Source: JAVBQG01 sp031549185 (GTDB taxonomy: Bacteria; Synergistota; Synergistia; Synergistales; Synergistaceae). From it: a DNA stretch of 64,000 nucleotides. The stretch spans positions 1-64,000 of the forward strand of contig JAVBQG010000018.1 of NCBI GenBank assembly GCA_031549185.1, in the 5' to 3' direction. The notes below the pieces were generated by a model. It was not told the origin of the DNA, ran no database searches, and saw nothing but the letters and a program-made list of their open reading frames with translations. The translations under genes were made by a program, and so were the position numbers. Shown here piece by piece: positions 33,874 to 42,354 of the stretch (within the stretch, counting starts at the first letter, position 1; each line of letters opens with the position of its first letter).

Positions 33874-34497
33874 ATGGCCCGCAGGACCAGGGAAGAAACG
33901 CTCGAAACGAGGGAGCGGCTCCTCGAGTCGGCATTCGACGTCATGAGCGAAAAGCCCTTTTCGTGCGTGACGATGAGCGAAATTGCCGAGCGCGTAGGCT
34001 TGTCGAAGGGCGCCGCGTATTGGCATTTCAAAAACAAGAACGATATTCTTATTCATCTCGTGCGGTTGCTCTGCACGGAGGTGGCGGACAGCCCCGGCAT
34101 GGAGGGGGGCTTTTCGGACACGCTGGGAAAGATTCGGCTTTTTTACCGGAACCGCATGAAGAGGATTTCGCAGAACGAGCGCTTCGAAAAGATCAACGTG
34201 CTCTTTCAGCGCAAGCTGGAGTGGCCGAAGGAGGTGCACGACGAAGTATTTATTATCTTGCAGGATCGAATCGAGAACGAGCAGAGGATGACGGAGCGCC
34301 TTCTGGTCGAGGCGCAGGAGAAGGGGGAGCTTCGCCCCGACTTCTCGCCGCGGGAGATTTCGTCGCTGATCGCCGCCATCTTTTTCGGGCTCTTCGTCCT
34401 TTTCGGCCCCAATCCGCTCTATCCGCGTGGCGAGCTCGACCTGACAAAGTACACGGATTTCATATTCGACGCTTTTGACAAGGAACTCAGCATTTGA
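33874..34497 (+). CDS. TetR/AcrR family efflux repressor
   Basis: A 207-residue regulator. The N-terminal helix-turn-helix (VTMSEIAERVGLSKGAAYWHFKNKNDIL) is the AcrR/TtgR form; the C-terminal ligand domain is about 140 residues. GAAGGAGG lies 8-9 bases upstream of the start. Its operator overlaps its own promoter and the RND pump genes follow in the same direction 138 bases on, so it most likely controls the whole pump in response to a drug or bile-like ligand. Confidence 0.92.
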   Translation: MARRTREETLETRERLLESAFDVMSEKPFSCVTMSEIAERVGLSKGAAYWHFKNKNDILIHLVRLLCTEVADSPGMEGGFSDTLGKIRLFYRNRMKRISQNERFEKINVLFQRKLEWPKEVHDEVFIILQDRIENEQRMTERLLVEAQEKGELRPDFSPREISSLIAAIFFGLFVLFGPNPLYPRGELDLTKYTDFIFDAFDKELSI

Positions 34498-34634
34498 AGC
34501 GGAGCTGATTGCTCGCCAGAACCTGAAGGGTGAAGACCATGAGCCTTTATAAAATTCTGTATTCCCGCGTAGAATTTGCAACCCGAGCGATTTAATCAGC
34601 GCCTTCTTAATCAATCCAGACAAAAACAGAGAGG

Positions 34635-35915
34635 ATGCCCGAATCAATGACGACCCCTAAACAAAACAGGAAAATTGTACAGACCATCATCACAATCGTC
34701 GCAATTATCGCCCTGATTTTTATCGCCAAATGGTATTTTAGCGACCGACATGCAACGCAAGAGCCGGGCGCGATGAACGGCCACCAGCAACAGATTCCCT
34801 CCGTCGTGGCGGATATTGCCATGAAGGCCGATCTCGCGATTCCTCGCGAATATGTCGGGCGGGTTGAATCCATTCAGACGGTCGACGTCAGGCCGCAAGT
34901 GGCGGGAGAGATCGCGCAGGTTCACTTCAAGGAGGGTTCCACCGTGAAGGCGGGACAGCTGCTCTTCACCCTGGACAGCCAGCAGTTCCAGGCGACGGTC
35001 GCTCTGAGAAAGGCCGACTTGGCGAAGGCGGAGGCGAACTACGACCGGGCCGTCAAGTATTACGACCGGCTGAAGGCCGCCGACAAACGGAGCGTCTCGG
35101 CGTCGGATCTCGATATCGCCCAGAACGACGTATTGCAGAGCAGGGCCGCGATCGAACAGGCACGGGCCTCGCTGCGCCTCGCCCAGATCGACCTTGGGTA
35201 CACGAAGATCGCCGCTCCGATCACCGGACAGATAGGCAAGGCCTCATTCACGAAGGGCAACTACGTCACGCCCGCCGGAGGTTCGCTCGCCAGCATCGTG
35301 CAGATCGATCCGATTCGCGTCGCCTTCTCGCTGCCGGACAGGGATTATCTGGATCAGTTCAGCGCTTTCAAGGCATCCGGAAACTCGGTCTACAATGCGA
35401 GCCTCCGCCTCGCGGACGGCAAGCTCTATCCATTCAAGGGGACCCGGGATTTCGAGGACAACGCAATGGATGAGAAGACCGGCACGATTGCGGTTCGCAT
35501 TCGTTTCAGGAACGACAAGGGCATACTCGTTCCCGGCGCGATGGTTCGCGTGGAGGCGAAGCCCGCGAAGGATCATGTCGCGATCGTGGTGCCGCAGGAG
35601 GCGATTCTTGCGGACAACCAAGGGGATTATGTCTACAGCATCGACGCCAACAATGTCGTACACCAGAGCTGGGTGACGCTCGGAGCCGAAATCGGCTCGA
35701 TGCGGGAGGTCGCGAGCGGTCTTGAAGAAGGAACGAAGGTCGTCGTGCGTGGCCTGCAAAATGTCCGCCCCGAGGCGACGGTCAACCCGACGATGCAGCA
35801 GCAGGGCGGCGTAAAGACGCCGGCGGAGCTGGCCAAAGAATCGACGGAGGATATCAAGCCGCTCTCCGGGGACAAGGCGGCCCCAGCTGGAAATTCCTCC
35901 GCGGAAGGGAACTGA
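34635..35915 (+). CDS. RND efflux membrane-fusion protein (AcrA/MexA type)
   Basis: A periplasmic adaptor of about 426 residues. An N-terminal membrane segment (IITIVAIIALIFIAKWYF) without lipobox Cys anchors it; then REYVGRVESIQTVDVRPQVAGEIAQVHFKEGSTVKAG (split here only by description) forms the lipoyl half, a coiled-coil hairpin spans about 120-170, and beta-barrel and membrane-proximal domains follow. The C-terminus is extended and Glu/Lys/Ala rich. The ATG at 34635 touches the GAGAGG site, so the ATG at 34647 (MTTPKQNRK) may be the real start. First pump gene. Confidence 0.93.
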   Translation: MPESMTTPKQNRKIVQTIITIVAIIALIFIAKWYFSDRHATQEPGAMNGHQQQIPSVVADIAMKADLAIPREYVGRVESIQTVDVRPQVAGEIAQVHFKEGSTVKAGQLLFTLDSQQFQATVALRKADLAKAEANYDRAVKYYDRLKAADKRSVSASDLDIAQNDVLQSRAAIEQARASLRLAQIDLGYTKIAAPITGQIGKASFTKGNYVTPAGGSLASIVQIDPIRVAFSLPDRDYLDQFSAFKASGNSVYNASLRLADGKLYPFKGTRDFEDNAMDEKTGTIAVRIRFRNDKGILVPGAMVRVEAKPAKDHVAIVVPQEAILADNQGDYVYSIDANNVVHQSWVTLGAEIGSMREVASGLEEGTKVVVRGLQNVRPEATVNPTMQQQGGVKTPAELAKESTEDIKPLSGDKAAPAGNSSAEGN

Positions 35916-35921
35916 TAGACA

Positions 35922-38900
35922 ATGTTCTCGCGATTTTTTATAGAGCGCCCGCGATTCGCGGTGGTCATCGCCTTCGTCCTGGTTTTGGCGGGGCTGATGG
36001 CCGCGATCAATCTGCCGATCAAACAGTATCCCGACGTGGCGCCGCCGCAAATCCAGGTGCATGCCAATTACCCGGGCGCGGATGCAGAGACGCTCTCCAA
36101 CACGGTGGCGGCTCCCTTGGAGGAAGCGATCAACGGCGTCGACGACATGATCTATATGAGCTCGACGTCGAACAACAACGGGGGCTATTCGCTGACGATC
36201 ACGTTCAAGACAGGAACGAACAAGGACATGGCGCTCGTCAAGGTCCAGAACAGGGTGCAGCAGGCGGCTCCCCTGCTGCCGACCGAGGTGACGCAGCGCG
36301 GTGTGACCACGGAGGCGAGCTTCTCCGATACGCTCGGCTTCGTCGGCCTGATCTCTCCCGGCGGAACCAGGGACGAGCTCTTTCTGAACGACTATGTGAA
36401 CAGCAATATCCTCAACGTTATGAAGCGCGTCCCCGGCATGGGCAACGTGCAGGTATTCGGCGCGAAGTACAGCATTCGCGTGTGGCTCGATCCGGAGCGA
36501 CTCGCCGCTTTCGGCCTCAGCACGACCGACGTGGCGACCGCCATCTCCAGCCAGAACAAGCAGGCGTCCATCGGCTCCATCGGCTCCAGCCCGGGCAACG
36601 AGAACAGTCCGCTGGTCTACTCACTCACGACGACCGGACGCTTGGGCAGCGTCAAGCAGTTCGAGAACATCATTCTGCGCACCACCGGGCAGGGGGGGCT
36701 CATCAAACTCAAGGACGTGGCGAAGATCGAGCTGGGCGCGGAGACGTACAACCTGAGGGCGAGCATCGGCGGCGTCCCGTCGGCGATGATGGCCCTCTCG
36801 CAGGCGGCCGGCTCCAACGCGATCGACGTCATGAACGCCACCAAGAAGACGATCGACGAGCTCTCCAAGAACCTGCCCTCCGACGTCGAGTTCACGATCG
36901 GCTACGACTCGACGGAATACGTACGGGAGACGATCCTCGAGATCGTGACGACGCTGGTGCTCACCTTCTTCCTCGTCGTCCTGGTCTGTTATGTCTTCCT
37001 CCAGGACTGGCGCGTCACGCTCGTTCCCGTCGCTGCCATTCCGATCTCGCTGATCGCGACGTTCATCGGGTTTGTTCTTCTTGGCTTCAGCGTCAACATC
37101 TTGACGCTCTTCGGGCTTGTCCTCGTCATCGGAACGGTCGTCGACGACGCGATCATCGTGGTCGAACGCGTGCTGTTCGTTATGGACAGAGACAAAGTCT
37201 CGGCGCACGACGCGACGATCCAGGCCATGAAGGACATCACGGGCCCGATGATCGCGACGACGCTGGTCTTCCTCGCGATCTTCGTCCCCGTCGCCTTCAT
37301 GGGCGGCATGACCGGCGTTATTTATCGCCAGTTCGCAGTCACGGTATCGTTCTCCGTCGTCTTCTCGCTGATCGTAGCGCTCACGCTCTCTCCGGCGATG
37401 TGCTCCCACATGCTGGAGAACGTCAAACCCAAGACGCGGGGCCCGTTGGCGTGGTTCAACCAAATGGTGAACCGGAGTACCAGCGGGTATGTCGCTGGAT
37501 CCATGTGGATCGCGCGCAGGATGGTCGTGACCGTCGGACTGTTCGCTCTCGTCGTGGCGGTGTCTTATTTCATCGTCAGTGTGACGCCGACCTCCTTCAT
37601 CCCGGACGAGGACCAGGGCGCGACCTTCGCATCCATCCAGCTTCCCGAGGGCGCTTCACAGGGGCGAACGCACGCGGTCATGGAGAATTTCTCCGAACAG
37701 ATCAAAAAGATTCCCGGCGTGAAATTCGTCATGACGATCGAAGGTTTCAGCATCCTGGGCGACCAGGGCGAGAACGTGGGGTCGATCATCATGCCACTCG
37801 AACACTGGGCGAACAGGAAGACCCCGGAGACGAGCCAGAGCAACATCGTAAACGAGGTTCGCAAGATTGCGGCCTCCATACCGGACGCCCAGATCAACGT
37901 CTTCACGCCGCCTCCCATCTCCGGGCTCGGGATCGCGGGTGGGCTCGACATTCGCCTTCAGTCGACGGTCGACAGCGATCCGGCGAGGCTGGCAGGCGTC
38001 ATGTACAACTTCCTGGGGCAACTCAACCAATCGCCCGAGTTCATGTACGCGTTCAGTTCCTACACCGCGGACACGCCGCACCTCTATCTCGACATTGACA
38101 GGGATAAGGCGGAGATGCTGGGCGTCCCGATCGCGAACGTGTTTGGCACGCTTCAGACGTATTTTGGGACGTCGTACGTCAACGACATCAACATCGGCAC
38201 GCAGGTGAACAAGGTCATTCTCGAGTCCGAGTGGACGTACAGAAACAAGATCGACAACATCGGCAGCATCCAGGTGGCGAGCTCGAACGGCGGTTTCGTC
38301 CCTCTGCAGAGTTTCGTGACGGTCAAAAAGAAGCTCGCGCCACGCGCGATCAGCCGTTACAATATGTATCCCACAGCAGGGATCACGGCTGTTTCGAGGC
38401 CGGGCGTCACGTCGGGACAGGGCATGACCCGTGTCGCCGAGCTGGCGCAGAAGCTGCCGGAGGGCTACAAGTTCGAATGGTCCGGCATGACGTACCAGGA
38501 GCAGGAAGCCAGCGGGCAGGTCGCCATCATCATCGGGATCGCCCTTATCTTCGGCTATCTCTTCCTGGTGGCGCAGTACGAGAGCTGGACCGTTCCCCTC
38601 GGCGTCATGCTCTCGCTGCCGGTCGCCCTTCTGGGCGCTCTGGTCGGCATCCTGGTCATGAAGATCTCGCTCTCGATCTACACGCAGCTCGGGATTCTCC
38701 TTTTGGTCGGTCTCTCGGCCAAGAACGCGATCCTCATCATCGAGTTCGCGAAGGAGCAGCACGAGGATCACGGCCTGTCTATCCTCGACGCGGCTGCCGA
38801 GGCGGGCAGGGAGCGATTCCGTTCGGTCATGATGACGGCGCTTACCTGCGTCATCGGCGTCCTCCCGATGCTCTTCGCCTCGGGCGCGGGCGCGGCGAGC

Positions 38901-39056
38901 CGCCTCCATGTCGGGACGACGATGTTCTTCGGCATGAGCATCGCGACGGGATTCGGTATATTCCTGATCCCGGGTCTTTACGTCGTGTTGCAGACGTACC
39001 GGGAGAAGATCAAGGCTGTGATCAGCCGCATGTTTTCGTCGAAGCAGGAGGCATAG
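35922..39056 (+). CDS. RND efflux transporter permease (AcrB/MexB, HAE1 type)
   Basis: A 1044-residue inner-membrane proton/drug antiporter with 12 membrane segments and two large periplasmic loops. It begins MFSRFFIERPRFAVVIAFVL, typical of HAE1 permeases. The proton-relay Asp pair is in GTVVDDAIIVVE near 405-416 and the TM10 Lys in LVGLSAKNAILIIEFAKE. It sits between the MFP gene (6 bases) and the channel gene (4 bases), so all three parts of the pump are made together. Confidence 0.97.
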   Translation: MFSRFFIERPRFAVVIAFVLVLAGLMAAINLPIKQYPDVAPPQIQVHANYPGADAETLSNTVAAPLEEAINGVDDMIYMSSTSNNNGGYSLTITFKTGTNKDMALVKVQNRVQQAAPLLPTEVTQRGVTTEASFSDTLGFVGLISPGGTRDELFLNDYVNSNILNVMKRVPGMGNVQVFGAKYSIRVWLDPERLAAFGLSTTDVATAISSQNKQASIGSIGSSPGNENSPLVYSLTTTGRLGSVKQFENIILRTTGQGGLIKLKDVAKIELGAETYNLRASIGGVPSAMMALSQAAGSNAIDVMNATKKTIDELSKNLPSDVEFTIGYDSTEYVRETILEIVTTLVLTFFLVVLVCYVFLQDWRVTLVPVAAIPISLIATFIGFVLLGFSVNILTLFGLVLVIGTVVDDAIIVVERVLFVMDRDKVSAHDATIQAMKDITGPMIATTLVFLAIFVPVAFMGGMTGVIYRQFAVTVSFSVVFSLIVALTLSPAMCSHMLENVKPKTRGPLAWFNQMVNRSTSGYVAGSMWIARRMVVTVGLFALVVAVSYFIVSVTPTSFIPDEDQGATFASIQLPEGASQGRTHAVMENFSEQIKKIPGVKFVMTIEGFSILGDQGENVGSIIMPLEHWANRKTPETSQSNIVNEVRKIAASIPDAQINVFTPPPISGLGIAGGLDIRLQSTVDSDPARLAGVMYNFLGQLNQSPEFMYAFSSYTADTPHLYLDIDRDKAEMLGVPIANVFGTLQTYFGTSYVNDINIGTQVNKVILESEWTYRNKIDNIGSIQVASSNGGFVPLQSFVTVKKKLAPRAISRYNMYPTAGITAVSRPGVTSGQGMTRVAELAQKLPEGYKFEWSGMTYQEQEASGQVAIIIGIALIFGYLFLVAQYESWTVPLGVMLSLPVALLGALVGILVMKISLSIYTQLGILLLVGLSAKNAILIIEFAKEQHEDHGLSILDAAAEAGRERFRSVMMTALTCVIGVLPMLFASGAGAASRLHVGTTMFFGMSIATGFGIFLIPGLYVVLQTYREKIKAVISRMFSSKQEA

Positions 39057-39060
39057 TGCG

Positions 39061-40551
39061 ATGGAAAAATTGAAAAACCTGTTTGCCGTCTCTCTGGCAT
39101 TGCTGCTGTTCACGGTTTTCGCAGACGGCGCCTTCGCGGCGCAAGTACCGGCGGCCTCCGGAGACGCAGAGCTCTCCGCGGGCGACTGGACGAGGCTGGC
39201 AAAGCGTTACCCGTACCCGCACATCTCCGGCGACATCGCGGACGCCCCCAAACCGGAGGTCCTCGCGAGCTGGTGGAATACGCTGGAGGACGACACGCTG
39301 ACCGGATTGATCATGCGCTCTCTGAAGAACAACAGGGATCTTCAGTCTGCGAGAGCGAAGGTGATGGAGGCGCGGGCCGCGCTCGGAATCAGCAAGGCGG
39401 CCGTTCTGCCCTGGCTAGACAATATCGACTCGTGGACGCGCGGCAAGACGCCGGTCAACTCGACGGGTGACGGCGTGACGCGCGAGATCTATCGTCTGGG
39501 TATCGACGCGTCGTGGGAGATCGACATCTTCGGCGGGCAACGCGAGAACATCAAGGCGGGCACCGCGACGCTGGAGGCGCAGTATGCGGCCCTGCACGCC
39601 ACGTGGGTGACGCTCTCCTCGGAGGTGGCGCTGAACTACCTGACGCTGCGCACCCTGCAGGAGCGTCTCGACATCGCGCAGCAGAACCTCATCCTGCAGA
39701 TGGACACGCTGGACCTGGTCCAGTCCAGGTTCGACGCGGGGCTGACGGACGCGCTCGCGCTGAGCCAGGCGCAGTACACCGTGGAGCAGACGAAGGCCGC
39801 CATCCCCCCGATTCGGTCGAGCATCGAGCAGACGACCAACGCGCTCGCCATCCTGGTGGGCGACGTGCCCGGAAGTCTGGGCGAGATGCTGGGCGAGAAG
39901 AAATCCCTGCCGAGGCCGGATGCGGTGAACCTCGTCGGAATTCCGGCGAACTACCTGCGGCAGAGGCCGGATATCCGTGCGGCGGAGCGGCAGTTGATCG
40001 CGCAGATCGCGCGCAAGAAATCGGCGGAGAAGGACCTGCTGCCGAAGTTCTACCTGCTCGGTTCGATCGGGCTAGAGTCGCTCAGCAGCGGCAGCCTCTT
40101 CTCGTCCGACAGCTTCAGTTACGGCTTCGGCCCCAGAATCACATGGCCGATCTTCCACGGCGGCGCGATCCGCAACAACATCCGCGTACAGTCCGCCAGG
40201 GAAGAGCAGTATCTGGCGGCCTACGAAACCGCGGTCCTGAACGCCGTCGCGGAGGTGCGCAACGCGTTGACCGCCAACTATCAAGAGCGGATGCGCAACG
40301 ACTCGCTCAAATCCGGCGTCGAAGCCGCGAGGACTGCGGTCGAGGTCGCCACCGACCGGTACAAGAACGGGCTCTCCGATTTCAGCAACGTCATCAACGC
40401 GCAACGCGCGCTGCTGGTCCTCCAGGAGGAGTATATCGTCAGCGAGGGACAGGTGACGTCGAACATCGTACAGATCTTCAAAGCCCTCGGCGGCGGCTGG
40501 GCCCCGCTGGTGGCGGAGACCCAGGGCGAGGATACCGCGGCAAAAAAATAA
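39061..40551 (+). CDS. Outer-membrane efflux channel (TolC/OprM family)
   Basis: A 496-residue outer-membrane factor. A signal peptide (LKNLFAVSLALLLFTVFADGAFA) is cleaved before AQVPAAS; unlike OprM there is no lipobox Cys. Two OEP repeats are visible: WWNTLEDDTLTGLIMRSLKNN and a C-terminal GLSDFSNVINAQRALLVLQ, with YLRQRPDIRAAERQL between them. It completes the tripartite pump and is direct evidence for an outer membrane. Confidence 0.95.
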   Translation: MEKLKNLFAVSLALLLFTVFADGAFAAQVPAASGDAELSAGDWTRLAKRYPYPHISGDIADAPKPEVLASWWNTLEDDTLTGLIMRSLKNNRDLQSARAKVMEARAALGISKAAVLPWLDNIDSWTRGKTPVNSTGDGVTREIYRLGIDASWEIDIFGGQRENIKAGTATLEAQYAALHATWVTLSSEVALNYLTLRTLQERLDIAQQNLILQMDTLDLVQSRFDAGLTDALALSQAQYTVEQTKAAIPPIRSSIEQTTNALAILVGDVPGSLGEMLGEKKSLPRPDAVNLVGIPANYLRQRPDIRAAERQLIAQIARKKSAEKDLLPKFYLLGSIGLESLSSGSLFSSDSFSYGFGPRITWPIFHGGAIRNNIRVQSAREEQYLAAYETAVLNAVAEVRNALTANYQERMRNDSLKSGVEAARTAVEVATDRYKNGLSDFSNVINAQRALLVLQEEYIVSEGQVTSNIVQIFKALGGGWAPLVAETQGEDTAAKK

Positions 40552-40555
40552 AACC

Positions 40556-40690
40556 GGACCTCACCCCCCTGCCCCCTCTCCGATGCGGAGAGGGGGAGAA
40601 GGGCAAGGCCCAAAACAAGCATTTTTCGGTTTTGTTTTGCTCCCCTCCCTCTCCGTATCGGAGAGGGAGGGGCCGGGGGTCGGTGCGGTC
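40556..40690. repeat. Hairpin repeat element, copy A
   Basis: Two strong hairpins: CCCCCTCTCCG/CGGAGAGGGGG (40572-40596) and a perfect 14-bp stem CCCCTCCCTCTCCG with loop TAT (40642-40672). They flank an AT-rich centre. A second copy is at 45558-45710; the two share an identical 22-base block (40629-40650 and 45642-45663). It fills the gap between the channel and flavin reductase genes and may also end both converging transcripts. Confidence 0.75.
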
Positions 40691-40694
40691 GATC

Positions 40695-41252
40695 CTACAG
40701 GCTCTTCCCCAGTTCCTCCGCCCGTTTCAGCCACTCCTGCGCCTTCTCGGTAATCTCTCCCGCTCCGTGGATGCCGTTCACGCAGATCTCCCCGGCTACG
40801 TCCCATTTGCAGAAGTTGCAGGCAAGCTGGAACGACCTCTTGAGGCCGTCGAAGCACTCGTTATCCGTGTCGCCGGCGGTGGCGAGCAGAACGGTCCTGC
40901 GCCCCCTCATGTCGACCTTGGAGTTCGGCATGTAGTAGGGGAGCAGCCTGTCCCACGCTGGTTTCATGTACGTCGACCACGAGTAGAAATAGAGCGGCGT
41001 CGCGAACGCGATCACGTCGGCGTCGTCGAGCGCGGCGTAGACCTCCTGCATGTCGTCCTTCAGAAAGCAGTGGCTTCCGCTGGTCCAACACCGGCGGCAG
41101 TCGATGCACCCCGTCAGCTTCATCCCGTACAGGCGAACCGTCTCCACGGAGTAACCCGCCTCCGAGGCTCCTTTCGCAAGCGCGGCCGCGAGCCGTTCGC
41201 TGTTTCCGTCCTTGCGCGGGCTTCCGAGGAGTACGGCAAGTTTCTTTGGCAT
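40695..41252 (-). CDS. Flavodoxin-like NADPH-dependent FMN reductase
   Basis: About 185 residues. The FMN phosphate loop is LLGSPRKDGNSERLAA at the start; CIDCRRCWTSGSHCF is the cysteine-rich region found in the iron-sulfur flavoprotein branch (CxxCxxC then C), which can bind a cluster. FATPLYFYSWSTYMKPAWDR lies at the flavin edge. Start chosen at 41252 because AAGGAG is 8 bases upstream; an in-frame ATG at 41258 is only 2 bases from it. Partner and substrate unknown. Confidence 0.87.
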   Translation of the reverse strand: MPKKLAVLLGSPRKDGNSERLAAALAKGASEAGYSVETVRLYGMKLTGCIDCRRCWTSGSHCFLKDDMQEVYAALDDADVIAFATPLYFYSWSTYMKPAWDRLLPYYMPNSKVDMRGRRTVLLATAGDTDNECFDGLKRSFQLACNFCKWDVAGEICVNGIHGAGEITEKAQEWLKRAEELGKSL

Positions 41253-41303
41253 GAACATCGCTCCTTCTCGAAAAGAAAGAAATGTATATGGATATTGTCT
41301 GCG

Positions 41304-41333
41304 ATGATACTATGGGGCGGATGTTTTTGTCAA
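41304..41333 (-). promoter_or_regulatory. Promoter of the FMN reductase gene
   Basis: On the minus strand TTGACA (41333-41328) and TATCAT (41309-41304) are 18 bases apart, about 50 bases before the start codon. Confidence 0.75.
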
Positions 41334-41343
41334 AGGCGAGGGA

Positions 41344-41450
41344 GCCCGGCAAAAACGACAGGGCCCCGGATCAGACACACGCTGCCGATCCGGGGTCGTA
41401 CTGTGAGTTGCCGGGCCGTTTTACGGAGGTGACCGATTCGGCCCTTTTTT
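41344..41450 (+). ncRNA. Candidate plus-strand RNA with alternative folds and a terminator
   Basis: GCCCGGCAA (41344-41352) can pair with TTGCCGGGC (41408-41416), enclosing the hairpin CCCCGGATC (41364-41372)/GATCCGGGG (41387-41395). The second arm overlaps GGGCCG (41413-41418), which alternatively pairs with CGGCCC (41439-41444) followed by TTTTTT. The two folds exclude one another, as in attenuators and riboswitches. Yet both flanking genes are on the minus strand and no plus-strand gene follows, so a small regulatory RNA is the simpler reading. No clear plus promoter is seen. Confidence 0.4.
41351..41399 (-). terminator. Terminator of the Spy-like gene
   Basis: Read on the minus strand, ACGACCCCGGATC pairs with GATCCGGGGCCCTGTCGT with a small bulge and is followed by TTTTT (41355-41351). 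It separates the Spy-like gene from the FMN reductase promoter. Confidence 0.65.
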
Positions 41451-41512
41451 ATGGGTATTGCGCTTCGATGCCTGGTCTCGCGGGGTTTCCTGGTGTCGCT
41501 TGATCTAGGCGG

Positions 41513-41905
41513 TTACTTCTTGCCTTGCTGTGTTTTTTCTATTCTGTCGAGCCGCTGCGAGAAGGTCCAGTCAGAGATTTCCTGACGCAATTTCACGTTC
41601 TTCTCCCGCAGCCGCATGATCCTCGCACGGTCGATTGGCGATTTCTCCATCTCCGCGCGCATGTCGATCATCAGTTTTTGAGACTCCGCTATTTTGTCCT
41701 TGATGGTCTGGGGCATGTTCTTGCGCAGGTTCTCCTGCCTTTTGCCGAATCTCTCTCCTTTCTGTTCGAACCTCGCGCAGGGGCGCCCGGAATTGCCGCC
41801 TCCGTACTGATCCCCATAGCCCCTGCCGTGCCACCCGTGCGCCATGGCGACGCTCGAGAGGCCCATGACCGCTATGATCGCCAGGATTCCGATGCGTTTT
41901 TTCAT
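41513..41905 (-). CDS. Spy/CpxP-like small periplasmic protein
   Basis: About 130 residues: a signal peptide (KKRIGILAIIAVMGLSSVAMA) and a His/Gly-rich start (HGWHGRGYGDQYGGG), then a helical, charged body (MPQTIKDKIAESQKLMIDMRAEMEK is split by family into LTxxQ-like helices). Similar proteins act as periplasmic chaperones or metal sensors (Spy, CpxP, ZraP). GGAGGT lies 9 bases upstream of ATG 41905; upstream frame to 41980 is not needed. The exact LTxxQ motif is not intact, so the family call is tentative. Confidence 0.65.
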   Translation of the reverse strand: MKKRIGILAIIAVMGLSSVAMAHGWHGRGYGDQYGGGNSGRPCARFEQKGERFGKRQENLRKNMPQTIKDKIAESQKLMIDMRAEMEKSPIDRARIMRLREKNVKLRQEISDWTFSQRLDRIEKTQQGKK

Positions 41906-42354
41906 CCCAGGAACACCTCCAAGATTTGATGTGAATATGCTACCCCCGATTGCGTGTTGGCGCATTGCGTATGCCGACAAATCGGGAGTTGTACAAAACT
42001 ACAGTTTGGGAGCGGTGCCGGCGGATACGAAAGGAGGCGGTCCCTTCCTGCCACACGCAAACAGGTCGGAACCGCCTCGTTCATACGGGAGTGTGGGCCG
42101 CGCGGAAGGGGTGACTTCTCACACAGCCCGCTTCTTGTTGGTGTTGCCTCTACTGCGCTTTGGTGCTGATTCTATCTATGGTCTCAAACTCCCGCGAGAA
42201 AATCGCTTTCGCGAAAGTATGATTCCGAATCTCGATGTGCGTATAATAGCGACTTTCCAGCCGAGGCACATTGTGGTTGCAGACAACTTGCGGGTTGTAC
42301 AAATATACAATTATAATGAACGCGCACGTGTACGGCTTGAAGGAGGGTTCGGAC
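41906..42354. other. 449-base intergenic region with hairpin and repeated TTGTACAA motif
   Basis: Divergent control region between the Spy-like and isochorismatase-like genes. It holds a long imperfect hairpin GAGGCGGT/ACCGCCTC spanning about 42034-42079, a perfect 12-base palindrome CTTTCGCGAAAG near 42206, and two copies of GTTGTACAAA (41989 and 42294) each followed by TACA. No convincing ORF was found. Confidence 0.6.
42288..42317 (+). promoter_or_regulatory. Promoter of the isochorismatase-like gene with overlapping palindrome
   Basis: TTGCGG (42288-42293) and TATAAT (42312-42317) are 18 bases apart. The spacer holds TTGTACAAATATACAA, an inverted repeat (TTGTA/TACAA) and also a perfect TTGTACAA palindrome, well placed for a repressor. 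Confidence 0.6.

Noticed and set aside
41282..41503. 73-codon plus-strand ORF across the candidate RNA
   Set aside because: No ribosome site, no recognisable composition, and it runs through two strong hairpins and a terminator.
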